A stretch of DNA of 60,792 nucleotides, taken from IMCC26256 sp046081705 (GTDB lineage: Bacteria > Actinomycetota > Acidimicrobiia > IMCC26256). Made by a program: the position numbers and the translations under genes. This document shows, in pieces, positions 9,411-17,661 of this stretch (its first letter is position 1; each line of letters begins with the position of its first letter). Where the stretch lies: the NCBI GenBank assembly GCA_046081705.1, contig JBJTWK010000066.1:1-60792 (forward strand). The letters run 5' to 3'. The notes below the pieces were generated by a model. It saw only the letters and a list, made by a program, of their open reading frames with translations. It was not told the DNA's origin and searched no databases.

Positions 9411-10696
9411 CACGCCTCGGTCTCGGCGTCCGGTTCCGGGAGGTCGAACAGGGCCGTGAGCGCATCGGCGAAGAGCTCGCCCCGGGCCGTGCCCGCGGCC
9501 TCCTTGAGCCGGGTGGTGGGCTCGTGGAGCAGCTTCGACACGATCGACCGGGTGAGCGCGTCGACCGCGGCCCGCTCCTCCTCCGAGAGGTTGGCGAGAC
9601 GGTTGGTCGACCGCGCGAGCTCGTTGTTGCGGATCTCGTCGCCCCGCTCGCGCAGCGCGGCGACGAGCGGGGCCACCGTGCGCATCGTGCGGTCGAGCTG
9701 GAAGCGCTCGATCTCCTCCATGAGGATCGACTGCACCTTGCCCACCTCGCGACGTCGTTGGTCCATCGACGCCTCGGTGAACGCCTTGAGGGAGTCCATG
9801 TCGAGGAGCGTGACGTCGGGGAGCAGCCCGACCCCGGGGTCGACGTCGCGCGGCACGGCGCAGTCGACGACGACGAGCGGACGACCGTTGCGAGCGTCCA
9901 TGACCGCCTCGATGTCCTCCCGCTCGATGTGGACCTCGGTGGAGTCGGTGGCGGTGAGGAGGAGGTCGACGCTGCGCAGCACGTCGGTGACCTCGGGCAG
10001 GGTGACCGGTCGCCCGCCGACCCGGGCTGCGAGCTCGACCGCACGGGCGTGGGTCCGGTTGGCGACCGCGACGTCCGAGACGCCCGCGGCCGCAAGGGCG
10101 CGACCCATCCCCTGGGCGACGTCACCCGCTCCGAGGATGAGCACGGCGCGGCCCTGCAGGGTCTCGAGGGTCCGCTCGGCGAGCGCCACGGCGGCCGACG
10201 ACACCGAGAGGGTGTTGCGACCGATGGCGGTCTCGGTCCGGGCCCGCTTCCCCGCCTCGATGGCGTGGCGGAACACCCGGTCGAGCATCGGTCCGGCCGC
10301 GCCCTCGGCCTCGGCGAGCCGCCAGGCCTCCCGCACCTGCCCGAGGATCTCGCCCTCACCCACGATCATGGAGTCGAGGCCGGCGGCCACGCGGAACAGG
10401 TGCGCCACCGCGCCGTCGTCGTAGTACGTGTAGAGGTGCTCGGCGAAGTCGTCGGGCTCGAGCGAGGCCTGCTCGGCGAGGAAGTCGAGGACGTCCGAGA
10501 CGGCGTTGTGGAACTTCGTGCACCGGACGTAGACCTCGGTCCGGTTGCAGGTCGAGAGCAGGACGACCTCGGCGAGATGGTTCCGGGTCGCGAGGTCGTG
10601 GACGGCCTTGACCATCCGGGAGGACGGGACGGCGACCCGCTCGCGCAACTCGACCGGTGCGGTGGTGTGGTTGAGCCCCACGACGATCACCGACAC
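9410..10696 (-). CDS. hemA: Glutamyl-tRNA reductase
   Basis: Reduces glutamyl-tRNA(Glu) to glutamate-1-semialdehyde with NADPH, committing glutamate to tetrapyrroles. 428 residues. The catalytic cysteine is C50 in LLSTCNRTEVY, the family's usual position; VGEGEILGQVR follows near residue 110, the Rossmann segment AVLILGAGDVAQ near 175, and a helical dimerisation domain ends the protein. The start is a GTG with GGAGG ten bases upstream, lying inside the last codons of the preceding sirohaem gene (10-base overlap). Confidence 0.97.
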   Translation of the reverse strand: MSVIVVGLNHTTAPVELRERVAVPSSRMVKAVHDLATRNHLAEVVLLSTCNRTEVYVRCTKFHNAVSDVLDFLAEQASLEPDDFAEHLYTYYDDGAVAHLFRVAAGLDSMIVGEGEILGQVREAWRLAEAEGAAGPMLDRVFRHAIEAGKRARTETAIGRNTLSVSSAAVALAERTLETLQGRAVLILGAGDVAQGMGRALAAAGVSDVAVANRTHARAVELAARVGGRPVTLPEVTDVLRSVDLLLTATDSTEVHIEREDIEAVMDARNGRPLVVVDCAVPRDVDPGVGLLPDVTLLDMDSLKAFTEASMDQRRREVGKVQSILMEEIERFQLDRTMRTVAPLVAALRERGDEIRNNELARSTNRLANLSEEERAAVDALTRSIVSKLLHEPTTRLKEAAGTARGELFADALTALFDLPEPDAETEA

Positions 10697-11331
10697 GTTC
10701 GAAGCGCCTCCCTGGCCGCCTCGATGCGGCCCTGCCGGACGTCCTCAAGGATCCCCGAATCCAGCGCCCGCCGCCAATCCAGCGCCTCGGTCGGACGCCC
10801 GGCGGCCCGCTCCTCCTCCCGGATCTCGGCCATGAGATCGAGGAGGGTGGCGACCTCGGGCCCCAGGTCGGCGGCGATCCGGTCCCGCAGCCATGCGGCG
10901 AGCGCCGGGCTGCGCCCTCCGGTGCTCACCGTGACCGTGACGTCCCCCTCCCGGAGCACCGAGGGGATCGTGGCGGTGGACGCGCTCGGGTCGTCCGCCG
11001 AGGCCACCCAGACCTGCCGTTCGAGCGCCGCGGCGGCCACCGCGGCGTCCACCGCCGGGTCCCCGGTGGCGCTCAGGGCGAACCAGGCCCCGTCGAGGTC
11101 GGCCGGCTCGAAGCTCCGGGCCCGCCACGACACGCGCCCGGCGTCCACGGCGTCCCGGACCGCCCCACCGACCTCGGGGGCCACCACCTCGACGACCGCC
11201 CCCGCCCCGAGGAGGGCGGCGAGCCGCCGGGCGGCGATCCGGCCGCCACCGACGAGCACGACCCGCCGCCCGGCCACGACGAGGCCCACGGGGTAGGGGT
11301 GGTGCACCGGGCGGTCCGACGGGTCCGTCAC
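10687..11331 (-). CDS. Precorrin-2 dehydrogenase (sirohaem synthase N-domain)
   Basis: A 214-residue protein with the NAD-binding start GLVVAGRRVVLVGGGRIAARR and the CysG-N/Met8 central and C-terminal domains. It oxidises precorrin-2 to sirohydrochlorin and in many members also inserts iron to give sirohaem. It lacks the methyltransferase half, which is supplied by the cobA/hemD fusion in the same operon. It is the first gene of the operon. The GTG start lies seven bases after TACGGT on the minus strand, a leaderless arrangement, and divergent from the membrane-protein gene at 11380. Confidence 0.92.
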   Translation of the reverse strand: MTDPSDRPVHHPYPVGLVVAGRRVVLVGGGRIAARRLAALLGAGAVVEVVAPEVGGAVRDAVDAGRVSWRARSFEPADLDGAWFALSATGDPAVDAAVAAAALERQVWVASADDPSASTATIPSVLREGDVTVTVSTGGRSPALAAWLRDRIAADLGPEVATLLDLMAEIREEERAAGRPTEALDWRRALDSGILEDVRQGRIEAAREALRTCR

Positions 11332-11338
11332 GGCTCCG

Positions 11339-11344
11339 ACCGTA
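11339..11344 (-). promoter_or_regulatory. -10 box TACGGT for the tetrapyrrole operon
   Basis: TACGGT sits seven bases before the GTG start at 11331 and there is no Shine-Dalgarno. The 48-base divergent spacer also holds the -10 box of the gene at 11380. Confidence 0.55.
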
Positions 11345-11365
11345 CCCGGCGACGGGTGCCGCCTC

Positions 11366-11371
11366 TACGCT
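11366..11371 (+). promoter_or_regulatory. -10 box TACGCT for the 11380 gene
   Basis: TACGCT is followed after eight bases by the ATG at 11380, with no Shine-Dalgarno; a leaderless transcript is likely. Confidence 0.55.
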
Positions 11372-11379
11372 CCCCCGCC

Positions 11380-12114
11380 ATGGTCAGCGCGCTCGCGTTC
11401 GGTGCCACCGCCGTGGCGACGCTGTTCGCCCAGGCCACGCTGGCCCGGGCCACCCGGAACCGCAGCCCGCACGAGGGCGCGTGGGCGTTCGCCCTGTTCG
11501 TGTTCGCCCTCGCATCGGCCGCGCTCGCCATCGGTGTGACCACCGGCTGGGACAACGGGACCTTCCGGGCCTTCTACCTGCTCGGGGCGATCCTGTCGGT
11601 GCCCTGGCTCGCGCTCGGCACGGTGTACCTGCTGCTCGGGCGCACGGTCGGGCGACGGGTCCAGTGGGTGCTCGTCGGATTCTCGGGCCTCGCCGTCGGA
11701 GCGATGCTCACCTGCGCGATCGACGGACCGATCACGGGCACCACGATCCCGGTGGGCCGCGAGGTGCTCCCGGTGCTGCCCCGGGTGCTCGCCGCGGTCG
11801 CGAGCGGGGTCGGGGCGATCGTCATCATCGTCGGTGCGCTGTACTCGGCGGCCCGGTTCGCGCGGCGGCCCGAACGGGAGGCGCGCCGCCGGGTCGGCGC
11901 GAACGTGCTCATCGCGTTCGGCACCCTCGTGCTGTCCGGCGGCGGGCTCATCCAGGGCGTCGTCGGCAAGGACACCGCCTTCGCGCTCTCGCTCGCCCTC
12001 GGGATCTCGGTGATCTACGCGGGGTTCCTCGTGGCCGCCCCCGGGCCGCGCACCGTACGCACGCCGAGCGGCGCCGCGGCACCCGATCCCGACGTCGTCA
12101 CCCCGACTCGGTGA
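11380..12114 (+). CDS. Multi-pass membrane protein of unknown function
   Basis: 244 residues with about seven hydrophobic segments (roughly 1-18, 31-52, 58-80, 87-108, 130-155, 180-200, 208-228) and short polar loops; the tail is Ala/Pro-rich and polar. No catalytic motif is recognised. The ATG is chosen because TACGCT lies eight bases upstream. The gene is divergent from the tetrapyrrole operon and its 3' end overlaps the acyl-CoA synthetase gene on the other strand by 17 bases. No function can be given. Confidence 0.75.
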   Translation: MVSALAFGATAVATLFAQATLARATRNRSPHEGAWAFALFVFALASAALAIGVTTGWDNGTFRAFYLLGAILSVPWLALGTVYLLLGRTVGRRVQWVLVGFSGLAVGAMLTCAIDGPITGTTIPVGREVLPVLPRVLAAVASGVGAIVIIVGALYSAARFARRPEREARRRVGANVLIAFGTLVLSGGGLIQGVVGKDTAFALSLALGISVIYAGFLVAAPGPRTVRTPSGAAAPDPDVVTPTR

Positions 12115-13555
12115 GCGCGCGCCGCAGGAGCTTGCCGGCGGGACTGCGGGGCACCGCGTCGACCACGGTCACCCGGGCCGGCACCTTGTAGCGGGCGAGG
12201 CGGGTCCCGACGTGCGCGCGCAGCGCGTCCGCGTCGACGGTCATGCCCGGGCGCGCCACGACCCACGCGCCGACCGCCTCGCCCGTGCGCGGGTCGGGGA
12301 TCGCGGCGACCGCCGCGTCGGCCACCGCGTCGTGCGTGCGGAGCGCCTCCTCGACCTCGACCGGGTAGACGTTGAAGCCGGACACGATGATGAGGTCCTT
12401 GAGCCGGTCGACGAGTGAGAGGTAGCCATCGGCGTCGGCGACGGCGACGTCCCCCGTCCGCAACCAACCGTCGGCGGTGATGACCCGGGCGGTCGCCTCG
12501 GGGTCCTCCCAGTACCCGGCGAACACGTTCGGGCCGCGCACCCAGATCTCCCCCGGGTCGCCGGCGACCACGTCGGCCCCGTGCGCGTCGACGAGGCGGA
12601 CCTCGACGCCGGGCACGCTCGGTCCGATCGACCCGTGGCGGGGCGCACCGCCGGCGGCCGTGCTCGTGACGATCGGCGCGGCCTCGGTGAGCCCGTACCC
12701 CTCGTGGATGTCGATGCCGAACCGGTCGGTGAACGCCCGGGCCCGGTCGGGGTCGAGCGCGGCCGCGCCCGACACCGCGAGGCGCACGCCCGTGAACGCG
12801 TCCGCCGGTGCGTCGGCGACCGCCGTGAAGAGGTCGTACATGAGCGGGACCGCGGCCACGACGGTGACACCGTGGTCCCGCACCGCGGCGACGGCGCGGG
12901 CCGGGTCGAACGGCTCGACGAGCACGACCGACGCGCCCGCGGTGAGCGCCACGCCGAGCACGACGTTGAGCCCGAACACGTGGAAGAACGGCAGGACGCC
13001 GAGCGTGCGGTCGCGGTTCGTGAGCGCGAGCCCCGGGTCACCGAGGACCTGACCGATGTTGGCCGCGAGGTTGCCGTGGGTGAGCATCGCGGCCTTCGGC
13101 ATCCCGGCCGTGCCCGAGGTGTAGAGGAGCACCGCGACCTCGTCGTCGTCGCGTTCGACCTCGACCGCCATCGCCTCGCCCGGTGCCAGCGCGTCGTGGG
13201 CGACCGCTCCGGGCACCCCGAGGTGCGCCGACCCGGTCGGCCCGCACACGAGCACACCTGCCTCGACCCGACGGATCTCCTCGGCGACCACGGTGGTCGG
13301 CTCCTGCGGGTTCAGCGGCACCGCGATCGCACCGGCCCAGAGCGCACCGAGGTAGGTCGTGACGAAGGCGAGGTCGTTGCCGCTGGCGATCGCGACCCGA
13401 TCGCCGGGCCGGACGCCGATCCCGGCCAGCGCCCCGGCCGTCGAGGCGGCGAGCGCCTCGAGTTCGGCGAAGGTCACCACCCGGTCGACGTCGATGAGCG
13501 CGGGGGCGTCCGGATCGGCGCCGGTGGAACGCAGGAGCATCGACGCGAGGTTCAC
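12098..13555 (-). CDS. Acyl-CoA synthetase (AMP-forming)
   Basis: A 485-residue ANL-superfamily adenylating enzyme that activates a carboxylic acid with ATP and joins it to CoA. The P-loop is LLYTSGTAGMPKAAML near 150, the A5 motif EGYGLTEAAP near 285, the hinge region WLRTGDVAVADADGY near 375-390 followed by DRLKDLIIVSGFNVYP, and the catalytic lysine is in SPAGKLLRRAL at the C-terminus. Substrate is unknown; the form is that of medium/long-chain or aryl acyl-CoA synthetases. The GTG start is 41 bases after modB, so it may be read from the molybdate transcript. Confidence 0.9.
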   Translation of the reverse strand: MNLASMLLRSTGADPDAPALIDVDRVVTFAELEALAASTAGALAGIGVRPGDRVAIASGNDLAFVTTYLGALWAGAIAVPLNPQEPTTVVAEEIRRVEAGVLVCGPTGSAHLGVPGAVAHDALAPGEAMAVEVERDDDEVAVLLYTSGTAGMPKAAMLTHGNLAANIGQVLGDPGLALTNRDRTLGVLPFFHVFGLNVVLGVALTAGASVVLVEPFDPARAVAAVRDHGVTVVAAVPLMYDLFTAVADAPADAFTGVRLAVSGAAALDPDRARAFTDRFGIDIHEGYGLTEAAPIVTSTAAGGAPRHGSIGPSVPGVEVRLVDAHGADVVAGDPGEIWVRGPNVFAGYWEDPEATARVITADGWLRTGDVAVADADGYLSLVDRLKDLIIVSGFNVYPVEVEEALRTHDAVADAAVAAIPDPRTGEAVGAWVVARPGMTVDADALRAHVGTRLARYKVPARVTVVDAVPRSPAGKLLRRALTESG

Positions 13556-13596
13556 GGGGCGTGAGTCTCGCAGACGACGACGGTGGCCCGCCTCCC

Positions 13597-14388
13597 TCAG
13601 CGCCCCGGCCACCAGCGGTCGCGCAGGGCCACGAGCACCACGACGCACACGCCGAGCAGCAGCACGCTGAGTGCGACCGCCACCTGCGGGTCGGCGTCGA
13701 GCAGGAGGTACACGGCGAGGGGCACCGTGCGGGTCCGTTCGGACACGTTGCCGGCGAAGGTGATCGTGGCCCCGAACTCACCGAGGGCCCGGGCCCAGGC
13801 GAGCGCCGCCCCGGCGGCGATCCCCGGGGCCACGAGCGGCAGGGTGATGCGGCGCAGCACGGTGGTCCGGGAGGCGCCGAGTTCCTCGGCGACCTCCTCG
13901 AGGTGCGGATCGAGGGCCCGCAGGGCGGCCTCGACCGTGACGACGAGGAACGGCAGCGCGACGAAGGTCTCGGCGAGCACGACCCCGACGGGCGAGAAGG
14001 TGAACTGCACGCCGAACCAGTCGTACAGCGCGCCGCCGATGAGCCCGGACCGACCGAACGCGGCGAAGAGCGCGACCCCGCCGACGACCGGGGGCAGGAC
14101 GATGGGCAGCAGGACGAGTGCGCGCACGACGCGTCGGCCCGGGAACTCGACGCGCGCGAGCACCCACGCCAGCGGCACCCCGAATACGACGGACAGCACG
14201 GTGGCGCAGACCGAGCAGACGATGGACAGACGCAGCGCCGCGAGCGCCTCCTCGCTCCCGAGCGCGGCACCGAGGTCGCCCCACGCGACCTGGCGCACGA
14301 GGCCCACGAGTGGGACGACGAGGAACGCGAACGCGATCGCGGCGAGCGACACGACGCCCCACGGTGGCCGGCGAGTGCCGAGGTTCAC
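13597..14388 (-). CDS. modB: Molybdate ABC transporter permease
   Basis: A 263-residue inner-membrane permease with about six transmembrane helices and the cytoplasmic EAA loop (EELGASRTTVLRRITLPLVAPG near 170-190) that docks the ATPase. The GALAWARALGEFGATITFAGN stretch is the hallmark of ModB/CysT-type permeases. The GTG start overlaps the modA stop (GTGA). No modC ATPase gene follows; the next gene is an acyl-CoA synthetase. Confidence 0.93.
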   Translation of the reverse strand: MNLGTRRPPWGVVSLAAIAFAFLVVPLVGLVRQVAWGDLGAALGSEEALAALRLSIVCSVCATVLSVVFGVPLAWVLARVEFPGRRVVRALVLLPIVLPPVVGGVALFAAFGRSGLIGGALYDWFGVQFTFSPVGVVLAETFVALPFLVVTVEAALRALDPHLEEVAEELGASRTTVLRRITLPLVAPGIAAGAALAWARALGEFGATITFAGNVSERTRTVPLAVYLLLDADPQVAVALSVLLLGVCVVVLVALRDRWWPGR

Positions 14389-15188
14389 CGTCGGCCCCCG
14401 GGCGGCCGCATGAATCCCGCGTCGAGCAGGACGCGCTGGGCCCACCTCGATCGCACCGCGGCGGCGAAGGCCCGGGCGAGCGCCGGCTGGGGCGAATCGA
14501 GGACGGGACCGATCGAGTACGTCGACCGGTCCTCGACGTTGTCGTGGTTCCCGACGTCGAGGTACCGGACCCGCCGCCCCGCGGCGATGGCGTCCGTGCG
14601 GTAGACGATCGCCGCGTCGGCATCGCCCCGCGTGAGCGCGGCGAGGGTCGACCGGGCGTCGGCCGCGCGGGTGATGCTCGACTCCGGGACCGCCACCTCG
14701 GACCGTCGCAGGAGCATCTCGCCGAGGCCGCCGCACGGTGCGGTGCGAACGCACATCGCGAGGATGCGCGCTCGCCGGACGTCCCGGACCGAGCGCAGCC
14801 GGATCGGGCTGTCGCGCCGCACCGCGACGACGAGTCGGTTGCGGGCGAACCAGGTGGTCGGTCCGATGGGACCGAGACGACCGGCGATCGCCGGTTCGCC
14901 CCACGCCGCGTCGGACGCCGACGCGAACACGTCGACGGGTGCGCCCTGCACGAGTTGGGTCGCGAGCGCCGCCGAGGAGCCGTAGTTGAAGACCACCCGC
15001 ACCCCCGGGTGCTCGCGCTCGAACCGACGCGCGATCCGCGGCAGCACATCGGTGAGCGACGACGCGGCCGACACCGTGATCGTGCGCGGGCGGGGCGTGG
15101 TGGTGGTGCTCGCCGACGCCGTCACGGGCTCCCCGAGGAGCGCTGCGGCCACGAGGAGCGCCCCGGCCCACGCCGGGGGGCGGGTCAC
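14385..15188 (-). CDS. modA: Molybdate ABC transporter substrate-binding protein
   Basis: A 267-residue periplasmic-type binding protein with an N-terminal signal peptide (hydrophobic residues 7-25, cleavage likely after TASA). The mature start TITVSAASSLTDVLPRIA and the FNYGSSAALATQLVQGAPVDVFASA region are typical of ModA, with Ser residues positioned to bind the oxyanion. VYRTDAIAA near 205 supports the second lobe. The GTG start overlaps the stop of the TOBE-domain regulator. No lipobox cysteine is present, unlike many actinobacterial ModA proteins. Confidence 0.93.
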   Translation of the reverse strand: MTRPPAWAGALLVAAALLGEPVTASASTTTTPRPRTITVSAASSLTDVLPRIARRFEREHPGVRVVFNYGSSAALATQLVQGAPVDVFASASDAAWGEPAIAGRLGPIGPTTWFARNRLVVAVRRDSPIRLRSVRDVRRARILAMCVRTAPCGGLGEMLLRRSEVAVPESSITRAADARSTLAALTRGDADAAIVYRTDAIAAGRRVRYLDVGNHDNVEDRSTYSIGPVLDSPQPALARAFAAAVRSRWAQRVLLDAGFMRPPGGRR

Positions 15189-15568
15189 TCGGTCTCCACG
15201 ATGACGTTCGTGGCCTTCACCACCGCGGTGGCGAGGTCGCCGACCTCGAGACCGAGGGCGTCGGCCGCCTCCCGGGTGATCATCGAGACGATCCGGTGCG
15301 GTCCGGCCTGGATCTCCACGACCGCGCTGAGGCCGTCGCGCTCGACCCGGGTGACGATCCCCGGGAGCCGGTTGCGGGCCGACTGCGGGGCCGAGGGGCC
15401 GGCCGCCGTCCGTTCGGTGAGGAGCCGCGCCACCGAGGCGCCGTCGATGAGGCGCTGCCCGCCCTCGGTGCGCACGGTGTCGAGGCGCCCGTCGTCGGCC
15501 CAGCGCCGGACGGTGTCCACGCTCACGCCGAGGATCTCGGCCACCCGACCCGGTCGGTGGTTGCTCAT
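15185..15568 (-). CDS. MerR-type HTH protein with molybdate-binding TOBE domain
   Basis: 127 residues in two parts. Residues 1-50 form an excisionase/MerR-like winged helix (RVAEILGVSVDTVRRWADDGRL); residues 65-127 form a single TOBE/Mop domain that in relatives binds molybdate or tungstate. It is the first gene of the modA-modB operon, with a -10 box TACGGT seven bases before its ATG. A role as molybdate-responsive regulator of the operon, functionally like ModE but with a different DNA-binding domain, is inferred from architecture and position. Confidence 0.85.
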   Translation of the reverse strand: MSNHRPGRVAEILGVSVDTVRRWADDGRLDTVRTEGGQRLIDGASVARLLTERTAAGPSAPQSARNRLPGIVTRVERDGLSAVVEIQAGPHRIVSMITREAADALGLEVGDLATAVVKATNVIVETE

Positions 15569-15575
15569 GGGTCCG

Positions 15576-15581
15576 ACCGTA
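15576..15581 (-). promoter_or_regulatory. -10 box TACGGT for the molybdate operon
   Basis: Lies seven bases before the ATG at 15568 with no Shine-Dalgarno, giving a probable leaderless message. Confidence 0.5.
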
Positions 15582-15758
15582 GCCCCCGGAACCCCGTTTC
15601 CGCAGGGCTGTGGTGGCGAGAACCACGCAGATGCGAGGTTTCCGCCGCGCTCCCGATGCCTGGGTCGAAGGGTTCAAGGAATCCGGCGGTGCCGCCGATA
15701 CCTCATCCGGAACGGGGCACGGTCCGATGCCGGCCCCCGAGGACACGGGAGGTGAGCG

Positions 15759-16424
15759 ATGCGCAACGGACGGACCCTGCGGGGCCTCATCGTCGGGACC
15801 GCGCTGCTCACCGCCGTCGTGGGCTTCGCGCCCGCCACGAACGCCGGCGCCGCCAACACCGCGGCCGCCTCCGAGTTCCTGTCGCTCACGAACTCGCTGC
15901 GGGCGAGCCGGGGCCTGCCGTCCCTCCAGGTCGACGGCACCCTGACGGCCAAGGCGCAGGGCTGGGCCCAGTACATGGCCGACACCGGCGTACTCGCCCA
16001 CTCGACCCTCACCGCCGGACTCCCGGGCAACTGGAAGCGGGTCGGCGAGAACGTCGGACGCGGCGGGGACGTCGTCACCGTGCACAACGCGTTCGTCGCC
16101 TCCGCCGGCCACCTCAAGAACCTTGTGGACCCCGGCTTCACCCACGTGGGCATCGGGGTCGTCGACACGCCGGGCGGCCTCTACGTCGCCGAGGTGTTCA
16201 TGCAGACCAACGCCCAGCCGAGCGCCCCGGCGCCCACGGCTGCGGCTCCCGCACCGCAGACCGGGTCCCCGCGACCCGTCGCCGCGGCACCGAGGACCGG
16301 CGGATCCACCGCCGCCCCGAGCCGCTCGACGGTGAGCACCGCCCCGGTTGCGCCACCGCCGCCTCCGCCCGCCCCGGAGCGGTTGACGGCGGTCCTGGAG
16401 CGCCTCCGAGCGCTCGACGGGTAG
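15759..16424 (+). CDS. Secreted CAP/SCP-domain protein
   Basis: 221 residues. Signal peptide at 1-32 (hydrophobic GLIVGTALLTAVVGF), then a CAP (SCP/PR-1) domain at about 35-150 with the paired LTNSLRASRGLPSL start, LAHSTL, RVGENVGRG and HVGIGVV segments that hold the conserved His and Glu of the family. A Pro/Ala/Thr-rich tail of about 60 residues ends the protein and could anchor it in the wall. Bacterial CAP proteins have no firmly assigned activity. The start is fixed by GGAGGTGA seven bases upstream of the ATG. A strong hairpin follows 42 bases after the stop. Confidence 0.9.
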   Translation: MRNGRTLRGLIVGTALLTAVVGFAPATNAGAANTAAASEFLSLTNSLRASRGLPSLQVDGTLTAKAQGWAQYMADTGVLAHSTLTAGLPGNWKRVGENVGRGGDVVTVHNAFVASAGHLKNLVDPGFTHVGIGVVDTPGGLYVAEVFMQTNAQPSAPAPTAAAPAPQTGSPRPVAAAPRTGGSTAAPSRSTVSTAPVAPPPPPPAPERLTAVLERLRALDG

Positions 16425-16465
16425 GCCGGTCGCCCGACCTCACCCCTGTCAGACGGAAACGAGAG

Positions 16466-16496
16466 ACGATGCCCCGGATGCCCGCCGGGGCATCGT
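16466..16496 (+). terminator. Strong hairpin after the CAP gene
   Basis: A perfect 12-bp stem (16466-16477 with 16485-16496) and a seven-base loop. No T-tract follows, as usual for high-GC actinobacterial terminators. Confidence 0.6.
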
Positions 16497-16502
16497 CGCG
16501 CA

Positions 16503-16530
16503 GTGCTCGTGTGCGAACGCACACGAGCAC
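16503..16530. repeat. Perfect 28-base palindrome
   Basis: A 13-bp perfect inverted repeat (16503-16515 with 16518-16530) with only AA in the middle, directly after the terminator hairpin. Its right arm is also the beginning of the duplicated unit that follows. It could be a protein-binding site or a second terminator. Confidence 0.7.
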
Positions 16531-16617
16531 GGAGCGACGCAGAGGATCAGGTCGCACCCCCGGGACCACACGGCCCCACACGAGCACGGAGCGACGCAGA
16601 GGATCAGGTCGCACCCC
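16520..16617. repeat. 41-bp unit duplicated in tandem, 57-bp period
   Basis: The copies at 16520-16560 and 16577-16617 are identical over 41 bases, beginning CACACGAGCACGGAGCGACG, separated by 16 bases. No gene is recognised in this 244-base spacer between the convergent CAP gene and the small membrane gene. Confidence 0.75.
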
Positions 16618-16668
16618 CCGACAGGACGAGCCTGGCACGACCGCGTCGCCGAGGACGGGGTCGGGCCC

Positions 16669-16758
16669 TCAGCCGAGTTTGAGGACGAACTGCAGCAGGG
16701 CGGCGATGAGGATGGCGGCCATGAGCAGGCCGAGGGTGATGACGGTGCCGGGCCTCAC
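16669..16758 (-). CDS. 29-residue single-pass membrane peptide
   Basis: A 30-codon frame starting with a GTG that overlaps the stop of the SAM hydroxide adenosyltransferase gene (GTGA) and preceded by GAGGAGGA. After a short polar start (VRPGT) residues 6-27 are one uninterrupted hydrophobic helix ending with a lysine (LKLG at the C-terminus). The ribosome-binding site, coupling and composition support expression. The function is unknown; it may be a partner or anchor for the upstream enzyme. Confidence 0.55.
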   Translation of the reverse strand: MRPGTVITLGLLMAAILIAALLQFVLKLG

Positions 16759-17654
16759 TGGTCCTCCTCGGGTCGCGTCGTCGAGATGGCGACGCGGGTC
16801 GTGGTGCCCTCGATGCGGGGCGTGCCGGGCGGCGGCGGAGCGATGAGCACCTCGGTGCCGATGCGCAGCGAGTGCTCCTCGGCCGCGCTGCGACGGTCGA
16901 GCGCGATCGACAGCAGCCCGTAGGAGTCGACGACGAGGACGAGCTCGGAGGACTTGGCGTCGGCGTAGGTGTGCACCCAGCGCACCATGCCACCCCGGTC
17001 GCGGATCGTGAGCTCGATCGGGTCGCCGAGCGCGATGCCGCGCTCGCTGAGCACCTCGGGCCCGACGTTGAGCTGCGCGTTGCCGAAGCGGTCGATCCAC
17101 CACACCTCGGCCCGCACCGTCTCGCCGTCGATCTCCGCGACCGGCAGGAGCCCCGGGGTCAGCGAGATCGGGTCGACCGGGTCACCGAGATCCTCGAACG
17201 GCACGCCGGCCGCGAGGAAGCCGGCCGCCGGCGCCATGATGTCGCGCCCGGCGAAGGTCGGACCCGGCGCGTCGATCCGGTGGTCGGGGTTCGTGAGCGA
17301 CACCGCACGCGTGGCACCGCCGAGCATCGCGACGGCGGGAGCCAGCAGGCCGTTGTCGGGACCGATGAGGATCGCCCGTTCGGTCTCGACCGCGACGCAG
17401 CGACGGTCCGAACCGACTCCGGGATCGACGACGGCGAGGATGATGCCGACCGGCAGGTACTGCGCGGCGCGCACGAGCGTGAGGGCGCCGGCACGCACGT
17501 CGTGGGCCGGGACGTCGTGCGTGACGTCGATGATCCGCAGGTGCGGAGCGAGCGAGAGCATCACCGACTTGCAGACGCCGACGAACTCGTCGGTCCGGCC
17601 GTAGTCGGTGAGGAACGAGACGAACTCGTGGCGGGGGGACGCCACCTCGGTCAC
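16755..17654 (-). CDS. SAM hydroxide adenosyltransferase family (DUF62) protein
   Basis: 299 residues of the fluorinase/chlorinase/SAM-hydrolase family; typical members split S-adenosylmethionine into adenosine and methionine with water. Family landmarks: SFLTDYGRTDEFVG (13-26), VVDPGVGSDRR (76-85) holding the Asp and Arg of the described Asp-Arg-His set, IGPDNGLL (98-104) and IDRFGNAQLN. The expected His in T-F-H-G-R-D is alanine here (A135 in TFAGRD), so activity may differ. The GTG start is seven bases after the HTH gene stop; the 29-residue membrane peptide is coupled downstream. Confidence 0.88.
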   Translation of the reverse strand: MTEVASPRHEFVSFLTDYGRTDEFVGVCKSVMLSLAPHLRIIDVTHDVPAHDVRAGALTLVRAAQYLPVGIILAVVDPGVGSDRRCVAVETERAILIGPDNGLLAPAVAMLGGATRAVSLTNPDHRIDAPGPTFAGRDIMAPAAGFLAAGVPFEDLGDPVDPISLTPGLLPVAEIDGETVRAEVWWIDRFGNAQLNVGPEVLSERGIALGDPIELTIRDRGGMVRWVHTYADAKSSELVLVVDSYGLLSIALDRRSAAEEHSLRIGTEVLIAPPPPGTPRIEGTTTRVAISTTRPEEDQ

Positions 17655-17661
17655 GCTGGAC

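Noticed and set aside
15600..15758. A riboswitch before the CAP-protein gene
   Set aside because: CAP and cell-wall genes in actinobacteria often carry a c-di-AMP switch, but the leader lacks a convincing match to that or the c-di-GMP consensus; only a small CGGCG hairpin is seen.
16425..16668. CRISPR array or mobile element remnant from the repeated unit
   Set aside because: Only two copies, 16-base spacing, no cas genes, no transposase and no terminal repeats.
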